Assembly: GCA_021300495.1 (NCBI GenBank) | Contig: JAJTDK010000012.1 | Coordinates: 1 to 48,654, forward strand | Length of the DNA stretch: 48,654 bases | Direction: 5' to 3' | DNA from: Limnohabitans sp. | Lineage (GTDB): Bacteria; Pseudomonadota; Gammaproteobacteria; Burkholderiales; Burkholderiaceae_C | Part shown: positions 36,880-45,675 of the stretch, in pieces | Layout: each line of letters opens with the position of its first letter | Numbering within the stretch: position 1 is the stretch's first letter | The notes under the pieces: generated by a model | Told to the model about the DNA's origin: nothing | The model's input: only the letters and a program-made list of their open reading frames with translations | The model's database searches: none | Position numbers and translations under genes: made by a program

Positions 36880-38007
36880 ATGTCCAATAGAGGCATGGCA
36901 TTTCAGCAAATCAGTGAAATTCGAAACCAATTGCGTTGCTTGGGGGCACGGCCTGCCCATGAGCAACGCATTTTGCGTTTGTGGTCTCAAGCCAAATCTC
37001 AAAACAGTGGCAGCAGGCCCCTAGAGAGCTTCATGCCTGCGGCTTTGCGGCAAGCATTGCCGGAGTTGACCGATAGCCTTTCCAGTTTGCTGCGCTTGCA
37101 ATCAACGCATCCTGCAGAAGATGGATCGGTGCGTTGGCTACTTGCGCTGCAGGATGGCCAAACCCTTGAAACAGTTGGATTGCCTCGCGATGGTGTTTGT
37201 GTGTCTTCGCAAGTCGGTTGTGCCGTGGGATGTGTCTTTTGCATGACGGGCAAAGAAGGCTTGATCAGGCAAGTGGGCAGTGCAGAAATAGTGGCGCAGG
37301 TGGCCTTTGCAAGGCTTCATCGTGCCGTGAAAAAAGTGGTGTTCATGGGCATGGGTGAACCTGCGCACAATTTGGACAATGTGTTGGAGGCCATTGAGGT
37401 CTTGGGCACTGTGGGCAACATTGGTCATAAATCATTGGTCTTTTCAACCGTGGGAGATTCGCGTGTTTTTGAGCGATTGCCCCTTGGCTTGGTCAAGCCC
37501 GCACTGGCGCTTTCTTTGCACTCCACCCGAGCCGATTTGCGCGCTGAATTGTTGCCACGAGCCCCAAAAATGACGCCTGAAGAGTTGGTGGAAGCGGCAG
37601 AAATCTACGCCCAACAAACGGGTTACCCCATTCAATACCAGTGGACTTTGCTTGAAGGCGTGAACGATACGAAAGAAGAAATTGAAGGCATTGTTCGATT
37701 GCTCAAAGGCAAATACGCATTGATGAACATGATTCCCTACAACTCAGTGGATGATTTGCCGTTCAGGCGTCCTTCATGGGAACGTGCCGCAGAAATTGCA
37801 CGCACTTTGCATCGCCAAGGCATTCTCACAAAGTTGAGAAATTCTGCAGGACAAGATGTGGAAGGAGGGTGCGGGCAATTGCGTGCACGCCATCTTCAGG
37901 CAGAGTCGAGTTCTAATCAGCGCAACTTAAGCAAGCCCCTAAGGACTCTACAGGCCCTTGAGGCGCCTCTTCACTTCGTTAAAGCGAAGCCTGCCACATT
38001 CTTGTAA
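36880..38007 (+). CDS. RlmN-type radical SAM RNA methyltransferase
   Basis: The 375-residue protein has the RlmN/Cfr architecture. A radical SAM cluster CxxxCxxC is at Cys114, Cys118 and Cys121 (CAVGCVFC), followed by FMGMGEPAHNLDNVLEAI, FSTVGDS and LALSLHSTRADLR. The second catalytic Cys lies in DVEGGCGQLRA, so the ping-pong methyl-transfer pair is present. Known members methylate C2 of A2503 in 23S rRNA and A37 of some tRNAs. The normal rlmN locus (near ndk or ispG) is not here, so this may be a second, divergent copy. Residues after ~337 form an extra tail that runs 37 bases into the convergent FAD gene. ATG 36880 is 12 bases after the Bug stop. Confidence 0.85.
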   Translation: MSNRGMAFQQISEIRNQLRCLGARPAHEQRILRLWSQAKSQNSGSRPLESFMPAALRQALPELTDSLSSLLRLQSTHPAEDGSVRWLLALQDGQTLETVGLPRDGVCVSSQVGCAVGCVFCMTGKEGLIRQVGSAEIVAQVAFARLHRAVKKVVFMGMGEPAHNLDNVLEAIEVLGTVGNIGHKSLVFSTVGDSRVFERLPLGLVKPALALSLHSTRADLRAELLPRAPKMTPEELVEAAEIYAQQTGYPIQYQWTLLEGVNDTKEEIEGIVRLLKGKYALMNMIPYNSVDDLPFRRPSWERAAEIARTLHRQGILTKLRNSAGQDVEGGCGQLRARHLQAESSSNQRNLSKPLRTLQALEAPLHFVKAKPATFL

Positions 38008-39197
38008 TTGTCTGAAATTTGACGTAACTCGTCTTGGCTAATCAGATCGTCAATGTGGCGAAAAGGTTTGCCGCCGCTCAGTTCTTGCGCCTTCATAATA
38101 ATAAAGTCGGGCGGAACATTGCGATTGGTTTCAACCACTTTGGCCGTGGTGGAGAGTCTTAACGATTCGTACTCTGTGAGTGCATCGCGCGGATCACTGT
38201 GCTTGCTCAATTGATCGGACAAAGTGCGCGCATCAATGAGTGCTTGCGCAGAACCATTTGAGCCGCGTGGATACATGGGATGAGCTGCATCGCCCATAAG
38301 GGTCATGCGCCCTTGGGTCCAAAATGGCAGAGCATCTTTGTCAACCATTGGGTATTCAAAAACCTTCTCGGACTTCAAGATGAGTTCTGGCACATTGAGA
38401 AAGTCGAACTTGAAATCTTTGTAAATTTCTGCGCAGACGCCTGGGTCGACCGAACGATTCCAGTCGTTCATGACGGCGTTGGGTTTTTGCAATTCGGCCA
38501 CCCAGTTAATCAGTTGGTTGCCTTTGCCATCGACGTTGTCGACGATGGGGTAGATGACCATTTTGCCGACTTCCACCGTGCCAATTCGCAAATAAGTTTT
38601 ACCAGTCAGGATGGGCGGGTGAATGGTGACGCCGCGCCAAGTATTGATGCCGCCAAAACACAGTGCATCTGTGGGGTGCATTTGTTTGCGAATTGCAGAG
38701 TTCACACCATCACAGGCCACCGCAATTTCGGCACTCATGGAGACGTTGGTGTTGTTATGGGTGTTGAGAAAATTCAATTGAACGCCATTGGCATCTTGCG
38801 AGTAGCTAGTGCATCTCATGCCGGTGTGCACTTTGTCTGCGCCCAATCGGCTGACTGCAGCATCAAACAAAATACGGTGCAGCTTGCCGCGGTGCGCACC
38901 AATTTCTGGCAGTGAATAGCCAGCGTGTCGGCCTCGAGCTTCTTTGTAGACAAATTGGCCGTGGTGTGTGAAAAATACACTTTCCAAGTTTTCAATGCCG
39001 GCGGCCTCAATGGCTGACTGAACCCCAATTTCGGCAAGTTCGCGCATGGCATGGGGCAGCAGCGTAATGCCAACCCCAATTTCTTTGACTTCGTTAACAG
39101 CCTCAAAGACGTCGCAGTCAATGCCGCGCTTGTGAAGGCCCAACGCAAAACTTAAACCAGCTATGCCGCCACCCACAATGGCAATGTTCATGCGCAT
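37971..39197 (-). CDS. FAD-dependent aromatic-type monooxygenase
   Basis: This group A flavoprotein hydroxylase has ~408 residues. It carries the dinucleotide motif IAIVGGGIAGLSFAL at the N-terminus and EIGVGITLLPHAMREL, and the second FAD motif LMGDAAHPMYPRGSNGSAQAL near residue 300. Relatives (salicylate or 6-hydroxynicotinate hydroxylase-like) use NAD(P)H and O2 to hydroxylate aromatic acids. The start is ambiguous: GTG 39203 overlaps the Bug stop (GTGA), ATG 39197 and ATG 39191 are alternatives. It is co-transcribed with the upstream Bug protein. The substrate is unknown. Confidence 0.88.
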   Translation of the reverse strand: MRMNIAIVGGGIAGLSFALGLHKRGIDCDVFEAVNEVKEIGVGITLLPHAMRELAEIGVQSAIEAAGIENLESVFFTHHGQFVYKEARGRHAGYSLPEIGAHRGKLHRILFDAAVSRLGADKVHTGMRCTSYSQDANGVQLNFLNTHNNTNVSMSAEIAVACDGVNSAIRKQMHPTDALCFGGINTWRGVTIHPPILTGKTYLRIGTVEVGKMVIYPIVDNVDGKGNQLINWVAELQKPNAVMNDWNRSVDPGVCAEIYKDFKFDFLNVPELILKSEKVFEYPMVDKDALPFWTQGRMTLMGDAAHPMYPRGSNGSAQALIDARTLSDQLSKHSDPRDALTEYESLRLSTTAKVVETNRNVPPDFIIMKAQELSGGKPFRHIDDLISQDELRQISDNYKNVAGFALTK

Positions 39198-39199
39198 GT

Positions 39200-40201
39200 T
39201 CACTCTGCCTTGATATTTTGGACTTTGATAAGCGCTGCCCAGCGGTTTGCGTCGCGCTCGACCAACTTGCCAAATTCCTCAGGCGTACTGTTTGCAGGAT
39301 CCATGCCTTGCGGTTGAAATGCTTTTTGAATATCTTCACTGGCCAAGATGGTTTTAAGCTCTCTGTTGAAGGCTTGAATCAGTTCAGCAGGTGTGTTTTT
39401 AGGTGCAAAAATACCGTACCACATGTCGACATTCACTTTGCCTGCTTTGGCTTCAGCCAATGTGGGAACCGTGGGCAAAAGTGGATGGCGTTGATCGCTG
39501 CCAATGCCTAACGCTAACAATTTGCCTGCCCTGATTTGTGGCAAGGCCACGTGGATCGGCAAGAACATGACGTCAACTTGTCCACCCAGCAAGTCTGAAA
39601 CAGCAGGCGCAGTGCCTCGATAAGGAATGTGCGTTAAGTAAACATTGGCTGTGCTCTTAAAGAGTTCCATCGACAAGTGATGCGGCGTGCCAACACCGGG
39701 CGATGCGTAGTTAAATCTACCAGGGTTGGCTTTGGCAGTTGCCACCAACTCGGCTGCGGTTTTGAAGTTGGACTTAGGATGCGTGACCAACAAGAGCTGT
39801 CCCCAACTGGTCAAAATAACCGGTGCAAGGTCTTTCACCGGATCGAAACTCAGGCCAGCATAAAGACTTCTGTTCATGACCAGCGTATTCACGCTGACCA
39901 ACAAGGTTTGACCATCGGGCGCTGCTCGCACCACGGCTTCGGTGCCAATGTTGCCAGAGGCGCCTACTCTGTTTTCAACCACCACGGGTCGGCCTAGTCG
40001 TTGCGAAAGCTTGGGGCCAACGGTGCGTGCAATCAGATCAATGCCTGTGCCTGGTGTGAAAGGTACGATGAGCTTGATGGGGGCTTGGCTTGATGTGAGC
40101 ACACTGGCTGGTGTGTTTTGCGCAGGGGCGTTTGATGCAAACAAAAATCCGGCAAGCAGAGCGAATGTGATGCGGTGTGTGAAGTGACGTCGTTTCATCA
40201 T
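39200..40201 (-). CDS. Bug/TctC-family solute-binding protein (second copy)
   Basis: This 333-residue periplasmic binding protein has a signal peptide (MMKRRHFTHRITFALLAGFL to APAQ). IKLIVPFTPGTGIDLIARTV, ENRVGASGNIGTEAVVRAAP and NYASPGVGTPHHLSMELF are family-typical. It is distinct in sequence from the copy at 35887. Its stop overlaps the FAD monooxygenase start, so the pair probably act on the same organic acid: capture outside, hydroxylation inside. It starts 5 bases after the broken DMT transporter gene. Confidence 0.92.
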   Translation of the reverse strand: MMKRRHFTHRITFALLAGFLFASNAPAQNTPASVLTSSQAPIKLIVPFTPGTGIDLIARTVGPKLSQRLGRPVVVENRVGASGNIGTEAVVRAAPDGQTLLVSVNTLVMNRSLYAGLSFDPVKDLAPVILTSWGQLLLVTHPKSNFKTAAELVATAKANPGRFNYASPGVGTPHHLSMELFKSTANVYLTHIPYRGTAPAVSDLLGGQVDVMFLPIHVALPQIRAGKLLALGIGSDQRHPLLPTVPTLAEAKAGKVNVDMWYGIFAPKNTPAELIQAFNRELKTILASEDIQKAFQPQGMDPANSTPEEFGKLVERDANRWAALIKVQNIKAE

Positions 40202-40205
40202 TAGC

Positions 40206-40888
40206 CTATTTCATTTTAGGAAAAATACCACTGGACATGGCTGTACCAAATATTACCACCACGCCCAATAAGACCATGCTCAGTGTGACTGTTTCATTCA
40301 AGAACACAACCCCATAGATCAAAGCAAATACGGGAATTAAGAAAGTCACTGTCAGTGCTTTGGCTGGCCCTGCGCGGTTGACCAATCTGAAATACAAAAT
40401 GTAGGCAATGCCAGTACAGGCCACGCCCAATAGGATGATAGCAAGCCAAGCTTGCGTGCTTGGCATGGCTTCTGGCATGGCCCATAGCGCTGGCAATGCA
40501 AGCGCCAAACTGGCACCCAATTGGCTGCCTGTTGAAGAGACCAGCGGCGGCAAATTGGGCATGAATTTCTTTGTAAAACTGCCTGAGATGGCATAACACA
40601 AAGTGGCTACAAGACATGCTGCAATGGCTGTGTATTGACCCCAAGCACTCGCATCTGGGTTGGCCTCAGTGTGAAAACTGGTTTGATTGCTGGCCAATAG
40701 CGTGACACCTAGGAAATGAAGGGAAATAAAAAAAGTGTGGCCACGCAAACGCGTGTCCAGGCTGTTGCCAAGGGGCCAAATTCTGCCGCACCCATGCGCA
40801 TGAATAAAAATGATGAGCCCCATAAAGCGGCCAACATCAGGTAGTCGACTCGCCAATCTTGCGAATCGCCACGGTTGTTTTCACTCAT
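40206..40888 (-). pseudogene. DMT/EamA transporter broken by internal deletion and frameshift
   Basis: The 5' part starts at ATG 40888, overlapping the ogt stop. It encodes [20 protein letters not shown] and then AALWGSSFLFMRMGAAEFGP and TAWTRVCVATLFLFP, the first two EamA helices. It hits TAG at 40709-40711 after 59 residues. The rest resumes in another frame near 40715 with FLGVTLLASNQTS and continues through the second EamA repeat (CYAISGSFTKKFMP, IAYILYFRLVNRAGPAKALT) to 40206. Intact family members have about 70 residues between these points, covering the third to fifth helices of repeat one. Both the deletion and the frame change argue for a pseudogene. The 216-residue open frame on its own has an unrelated N-terminus. 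Confidence 0.8.
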
Positions 40889-41433
40889 TGATGCTGGCCT
40901 GCCGAGGGTAGGTTGATGCTTGCGTTTTCAAATTTCAACAAAGCTTGTTTGCGCCAAATGCCGCCTGCATAACCTGTGATTTGGCCCTGACTGCCTATCA
41001 CGCGGTGGCAAGGAACAAGGATGCTGATGGGGTTACGCCCGACAGCAGTGCCAACGGCCCTGACGGCCATGGGGCGACCGATGGCTGCAGCAAGTTGACC
41101 ATAGCTGCATGTTTGTCCCATGGGAATGCTCATCAGGGCATGCCAAACGGCTTTTTGAAACTCTGTGCCAGCGCTTAAATCCAGCGCAATGTTTTGCAGT
41201 GCTTGTCTAGCTGAATTGGTAGACGGCCATTTTTGGTCAAAGTAATTGTTGAGGCTTTGCTCAGCTTGAAGCAAAGTGGGGTGTTGGGTTGAAACTGTCC
41301 AAGCGTGCGTGTCTGGAAAATGTTTTTGGTTTTCAAACCAAACACCGCTGAGTCCCATCGGATTGGCTGCAAGGGTCAATGCCCCCCAGGGACTTTGAAT
41401 GGTTTTGTGACAGGTTTCAGGGTGAAATTGCAT
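40885..41433 (-). CDS. ogt: Methylated-DNA--protein-cysteine methyltransferase
   Basis: This 182-residue suicide repair enzyme removes alkyl groups from O6-alkylguanine. The acceptor is Cys142 in [10 protein letters not shown], with the preceding helix-turn-helix ([25 protein letters not shown]) and the Asn hinge. The N-terminal domain is short and lacks the AdaA metal site, so it is the Ogt type. ATG 41433 is favoured over a TTG/GTG-type start upstream. Its stop overlaps the start of the broken DMT gene. The 109-base gap to algC upstream has no clear promoter. Confidence 0.93.
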   Translation of the reverse strand: MQFHPETCHKTIQSPWGALTLAANPMGLSGVWFENQKHFPDTHAWTVSTQHPTLLQAEQSLNNYFDQKWPSTNSARQALQNIALDLSAGTEFQKAVWHALMSIPMGQTCSYGQLAAAIGRPMAVRAVGTAVGRNPISILVPCHRVIGSQGQITGYAGGIWRKQALLKFENASINLPSAGQHQ

Positions 41434-41542
41434 GCGGCAATCGTATCCGATTTGTGCCTGCCGCACCTACAATGGGGGTCAAAGAAGTTCACCCGAGGTC
41501 GCGCAGAAAAACGGTGCGTCACATCTACCAAGGCTATTTTTT

Positions 41543-42946
41543 ATGCAAGTCACGGCATCCATATTCAAGGCTTACGACATTCGCGGTACCTACCTGCGAA
41601 ACATGGACGAAAACTTGGCTGAAGCCTTAGGCCGAGCCTTTGGCAGTTTGGCCATGAAGGAAGGGCGGCATACCGTGGCGGTTGGACGCGATGGTCGCCT
41701 GAGTGGGTCTGCTTTGTCGGCAGCCTTGATGCGCGGTCTGGTGGCAGTGGGCATTGAAGTCATCGATGTGGGGCTGACCACCACCCCCCAACTTTATTTT
41801 GCGGCGCACACCGTGTGCGACAGTGGTATTCAAGTGACGGGCAGTCACAACCCCAAAGATGACAACGGTTTCAAAATGGTTTTGGGTGGCCGGGCTGTTT
41901 ATGGCGATGAAATCAAGGCCTTGCAACACATCATTGAAAATGAGTCCTGGCAGCTCAAAGACGGTGGCTCTTTGCGTGTTGTCAATATTCTGCCGGCCTA
42001 CATTGAGCGCATTGTGTCGGGTATTCAGTTGACCCGACCCCTGAAAATTGTGGTCGATTCTGGCAATGGTATTGCTGGCGCTAGTGCGCCCGGTATTTTT
42101 CGCGCTCTGGGCTGCGAGGTGATTGAATTGTTCAGCGAAGTGGACGGGAATTTTCCCAACCACCATCCTGACCCTAGCAAACCAGAAAATTTGAAAGATC
42201 TCATTGCCGCGCTGCAAAGTTCGGGTGCCGAATTAGGATTGGCGTTTGATGGCGATGGCGACCGACTGGGCATCGTCACGCAAGATGGTGAAACCATTTA
42301 CCCAGATAGGCAAATGCAGCTGTTTGCTCAAGATGTATTGAGTCGAGTGCCCAATGGCACCATTTTGTTTGATGTGAAATGCTCGCAACGTTTGGCTCCC
42401 GCCATTCGCGCTGCGGGCGGTAAAGCCCTGATGTACAAAACGGGCCACTCTCTGATCAAAGCCAAGATGAAGCAGATAGAAGCAGAGGGCGGTCAAGCGC
42501 CATTAGGCGGCGAGATGAGTGGCCATATCTTTTTCAAGGAGCGTTGGTACGGTTTTGACGATGGGACCTACGCGGGTTGCCGTCTCTTGGAAATTTTAAG
42601 TCGCAGCCCCAATGCCAATGAAGTTCTTAAAGCATTGCCAAGCAGTTTCAGCACGCCCGAGTTAAACGTAGCGTGCCAAGAGGGTGAGCCTCACCAACTG
42701 ACAGCCAAATTATTGACAATGGCGCATGACTATTTTTCGGCCCCAGCTGAAATTTCAGACATGGATGGTTTGCGTGTCGATTGGCCCGATGGCTTTGGTT
42801 TGATTCGCGCTTCTAACACCACGCCTGTGCTGGTCTTGCGTTTTGAAGGGCATACAGAAACTGCCCTGCATCGCATTGAAAACGACATGCTGACCTTGTT
42901 GAAAACCGTCAAGCCAGATGCCAGCTTGCAAAGCTCGGCGCATTGA
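41543..42946 (+). CDS. Phosphomannomutase/phosphoglucomutase
   Basis: This 467-residue alpha-D-phosphohexomutase interconverts hexose 1- and 6-phosphates for LPS and polysaccharide precursors. It shows FKAYDIRGTYLRNMDE, the catalytic phosphoserine Ser101 in GIQVTGSHNPKDDNGFK, the metal loop AFDGDGDRLG, the sugar loop GGEMSGHIFFKERW and the phosphate loop IRASNTTPVLVLRFEG. All four active-site loops are intact. It resembles AlgC/ManB of the dual-specificity class. ATG 41543 begins the conserved N-terminus; the open frame upstream is not family-like. waaA follows 31 bases later. Confidence 0.93.
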   Translation: MQVTASIFKAYDIRGTYLRNMDENLAEALGRAFGSLAMKEGRHTVAVGRDGRLSGSALSAALMRGLVAVGIEVIDVGLTTTPQLYFAAHTVCDSGIQVTGSHNPKDDNGFKMVLGGRAVYGDEIKALQHIIENESWQLKDGGSLRVVNILPAYIERIVSGIQLTRPLKIVVDSGNGIAGASAPGIFRALGCEVIELFSEVDGNFPNHHPDPSKPENLKDLIAALQSSGAELGLAFDGDGDRLGIVTQDGETIYPDRQMQLFAQDVLSRVPNGTILFDVKCSQRLAPAIRAAGGKALMYKTGHSLIKAKMKQIEAEGGQAPLGGEMSGHIFFKERWYGFDDGTYAGCRLLEILSRSPNANEVLKALPSSFSTPELNVACQEGEPHQLTAKLLTMAHDYFSAPAEISDMDGLRVDWPDGFGLIRASNTTPVLVLRFEGHTETALHRIENDMLTLLKTVKPDASLQSSAH

Positions 42947-42977
42947 TGGGTGTGCCTCATTCTTTCGGATTTGCTGA

Positions 42978-44300
42978 GTGATTTCTAATCTCTCTCTTTG
43001 GCTCTACGGTGTTTTCATGCGCTTGGCGCAGCCCCTGCTTCGACGTAAGTTGCACAAGCGAGCCCAAGCAGAGCCGCTTTATGGCCAGTTCATTGAAGAG
43101 CGATTTGGCTATTACACGCAAAGCGCTCGTCAAGACTGGATTTGGATTCACGCAGTCTCTTTGGGCGAAACACGGACTGCCGCCATTTTGCTAGAGAGTT
43201 TGCGCCAGGCCATACCTGGGATGAAATTGTTGCTGACAAATGGCACAGCAACTGGGCGCGAGGAAGGGCGCAAGCTTTTGCAAGAAGGCGATGTGCAAGT
43301 TTGGCAGCCTTGGGATTCGCCCGAAGTGGTTGATCGTTTTTTTCTCGCATTCAAACCCAAAATGGGTTTGTTGCTTGAGACAGAAGTGTGGCCTTTGCTG
43401 GTTCAGCGTGCGCAAGTTCACGGCGTTTCCATGATGTTGGTCAACGCACGCATGAGTGAAAAATCGATGCGCCAGGCACAGCGATGGCCCTCTCTCATGC
43501 GGCCTGCCTATGCACGACTGAGCGCCGTTTGTGCTCAAACGCAAGACGATGCCAGCCGACTGAAGACTTTGGGTGCCAAGGTTCAGGGCATCTACGGTAA
43601 TTTGAAGTTTGATGCTAAGCCTGATGCGGTCCAACTTGCTTTGGGCCAATCTTGGCGTCAACAGCTGGCCGCACCGGTTGTCATGTTCGCCAGTTCGCGC
43701 GAGGGTGAAGAAGTTTTATGGCTGGAAGCTTGGCAGGCATTTATCACGCAGCATCCTGATGTCCAAGTTAATTGGCTCATCGTGCCAAGGCATCCGCAGC
43801 GTGTGAATGAGGTTGAACGTTTGTTGCAATCTGGCGGCTTGCGAGTTTCAAGACGTTCAAGTTGGGGTCAAGAAGGCCCCAGCTTGGGCTCAGATTCAAG
43901 CGCAGAAAAAACACACCCAACACCAGCGGCTCTGTTGGGTGACAGTCTTGGTGAAATGGCACTTTATTACAGCTTGGCCGATGTGGCTTTGCTTGGGGGC
44001 AGCTTTGAAAAACTGGGTGGTCAAAATTTAATTGAAGCGGCGGCCTGTGCTTGCCCCATTGTGATGGGGCCGCACACCTTCAATTTTTCAGAGGCTTCTG
44101 AAGCGGCACAAAACTCGGGTGCTGCACAGCGAGCGCCCAACATGGCAGAAGCTGTGCGTTTGGCTGTGGACACAGTGCTGAACAAGCAAGTGCAACAAAA
44201 GTGCGCACATCAAGCAGCGCAATTTTCGAAGCAGCACGGCGGTGCTACTGAACGCACTGTGTTGGCAGTGCAAGAGCTGCTGAATTCAATCAGGGATTGA
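42978..44300 (+). CDS. waaA: Kdo transferase (3-deoxy-D-manno-octulosonic acid transferase)
   Basis: This 440-residue GT-B glycosyltransferase adds Kdo to lipid IVA in LPS inner-core synthesis. It has an N-terminal membrane-associated segment (LSLWLYGVFMRLAQPLL), the family motif IWIHAVSLGETRTAA with the catalytic Glu, then LLLETEVWPLL, LVNARMSEKS, VFAS-type VVMFASSREGEE, IVPRHPQR and GGSFEKLGGQNLIEAA with the nucleotide-binding region, and GPHTFNFSEAS. GTG 42978 is the likely start. A polar stretch around residues 295-315 is an extra loop. It ends in an 11-base palindrome and converges with tolC. Confidence 0.95.
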   Translation: MISNLSLWLYGVFMRLAQPLLRRKLHKRAQAEPLYGQFIEERFGYYTQSARQDWIWIHAVSLGETRTAAILLESLRQAIPGMKLLLTNGTATGREEGRKLLQEGDVQVWQPWDSPEVVDRFFLAFKPKMGLLLETEVWPLLVQRAQVHGVSMMLVNARMSEKSMRQAQRWPSLMRPAYARLSAVCAQTQDDASRLKTLGAKVQGIYGNLKFDAKPDAVQLALGQSWRQQLAAPVVMFASSREGEEVLWLEAWQAFITQHPDVQVNWLIVPRHPQRVNEVERLLQSGGLRVSRRSSWGQEGPSLGSDSSAEKTHPTPAALLGDSLGEMALYYSLADVALLGGSFEKLGGQNLIEAAACACPIVMGPHTFNFSEASEAAQNSGAAQRAPNMAEAVRLAVDTVLNKQVQQKCAHQAAQFSKQHGGATERTVLAVQELLNSIRD

Positions 44301-44305
44301 ATTCA
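44281..44305. repeat. Perfect 11-base inverted repeat at the waaA/tolC convergent ends
   Basis: TGAATTCAATC (44281-44291) and GATTGAATTCA (44295-44305) pair fully around a 3-base loop. It covers the waaA stop codon and lies 8 bases before the tolC stop. No T-run follows, so it is at most a shared 3'-end structure. Confidence 0.5.
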
Positions 44306-44313
44306 ATCATCGT

Positions 44314-45633
44314 TCAAGGATTTAAAAGTGCGTTGATCGAAGCCAGATCGGTTTCGGTGAGGGTGCCGGCCGCTTGTCGGAGTTTAAGTTGACCCAGCAA
44401 AACATCGTAACGCGCTTTGGCCAAATCACGTTTGGTCTGGAACAGTTGGCTCTGGCTGTTGAGTACATCGATGTTGATGCGCACACCCACTTGATACCCC
44501 AACTTGTTGGCGTCTAAAGCGCTTTGGCTAGATGCCTCGGCGGCTTGCAGTGCGTTGACTTGCCCAATGCCAGATTGCAAGCCGAAGAAGGCGGTGCGTG
44601 TTGCTTGCGCCACATTGCGTTCAGCGGCATCCAGGTCTGCGCGGGCTTTGTCTTCCAGTGCGACGGTTTCCTTGATGCGGTTTTGAGTCGCATAACCAGT
44701 GAACAAGGGCATGTTAAAGGCCAAGCTGATGCTGTTTGAGTTGGTGTCCACTTGGGATGTGTTCAGGCCCTTGCCGTTTTTATAGCGTGTGGGTGTGAAG
44801 CCAGCAACCAAGTCGAGCGTGGGTTTGTTGCCTGCCTCTGCTTTCTTGATTTCAAGTTTGGCAATGTCCAAGCTTGCGCGGCTTTGAAGAACAGCTGGGT
44901 TGAATTCTGAGGACTGTTTCACCCATTGGTCAATCGAGGATGATTCTGGCGCAGAAAGCTTGGCCATGCGCGACAATGATTTGGGTTCGATGTTGTTCAG
45001 CCCGACCAACTGATTCAAAGCCATGCGTTTGATGCGCAAATCGTTGTCGGCTGCAATCTCTTGTGCCAGAACCAAGTCATAGCGAGCTTGCGCTTCGCGG
45101 CTGTCTGTGATGGTTGAAGTGCCGACTTCAAAGTTGCGTTTGGCGGCAGCCAATTGTTCGGCAACGGCTAATTTTTGGGCTTTGACAAAGTCCAAGCTTT
45201 CACGGGAAATGAGCACATCAAAGTAAGCTTGGCTTAGGCGAACCATGAGGTCTTGCTCTGCAGCCTTGAGCTGAATGCTTGCTAACGCCAATTGGCGCAT
45301 GCCTTGTTCGTAGGTTGCAGCGTTGGCAGGACGGTAGAGAGGCTGAGTTGCATTGATGGTGGCGGCCATGCTTTGTGACTTGGCGGTTTGCGAAGCGGCG
45401 ATCAAGTCGACCTCGGTCCTGTTGAGGTTGCCAGACAAGCCAACGGTGGGGAGTAATACAGCTCTGGCTTGTTCACCCTTTGACAAGTTGGCGGTGTATT
45501 GGTATTGAGCCGCCTTGTAGGTTGCATCGAAGCCACGTGCTGTTTCGAACAAGGACATCAAGTTCTGTGCTTGCGCTGAGCCAGCGAATGCGGCTGAAAT
45601 GGCCAAAGTGATTGGGAGAAAGCGCAAATTCAT
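44314..45633 (-). CDS. tolC: TolC-family outer membrane efflux channel
   Basis: This 439-residue outer-membrane channel has a signal peptide (MNLRFLPITLAISAAFAGSAQA). The two OEP repeats each give long coiled-coil helices: FDATYKAAQYQYTANLSKGEQ, then YFDVLISRESLDFVKAQKLAV and NFEVGTSTITDSREAQAR, and in repeat two LDANKLGYQVGVRINIDVLNSQ. It forms the trimeric tunnel used by efflux pumps and type I secretion. The RND pump at 46770-48654 is a possible partner. It follows the rhodanese gene by 42 bases. Confidence 0.94.
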   Translation of the reverse strand: MNLRFLPITLAISAAFAGSAQAQNLMSLFETARGFDATYKAAQYQYTANLSKGEQARAVLLPTVGLSGNLNRTEVDLIAASQTAKSQSMAATINATQPLYRPANAATYEQGMRQLALASIQLKAAEQDLMVRLSQAYFDVLISRESLDFVKAQKLAVAEQLAAAKRNFEVGTSTITDSREAQARYDLVLAQEIAADNDLRIKRMALNQLVGLNNIEPKSLSRMAKLSAPESSSIDQWVKQSSEFNPAVLQSRASLDIAKLEIKKAEAGNKPTLDLVAGFTPTRYKNGKGLNTSQVDTNSNSISLAFNMPLFTGYATQNRIKETVALEDKARADLDAAERNVAQATRTAFFGLQSGIGQVNALQAAEASSQSALDANKLGYQVGVRINIDVLNSQSQLFQTKRDLAKARYDVLLGQLKLRQAAGTLTETDLASINALLNP

Positions 45634-45675
45634 AAAAATCTTTCGAGGGACAAACCAATAAGAAAAGAACTCAAT

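Noticed and set aside
40206-40856. A 216-residue DMT protein as an intact gene
   Set aside because: Its first ~47 residues are the true N-terminal region read in the wrong frame; only the C-terminal half is EamA-like.
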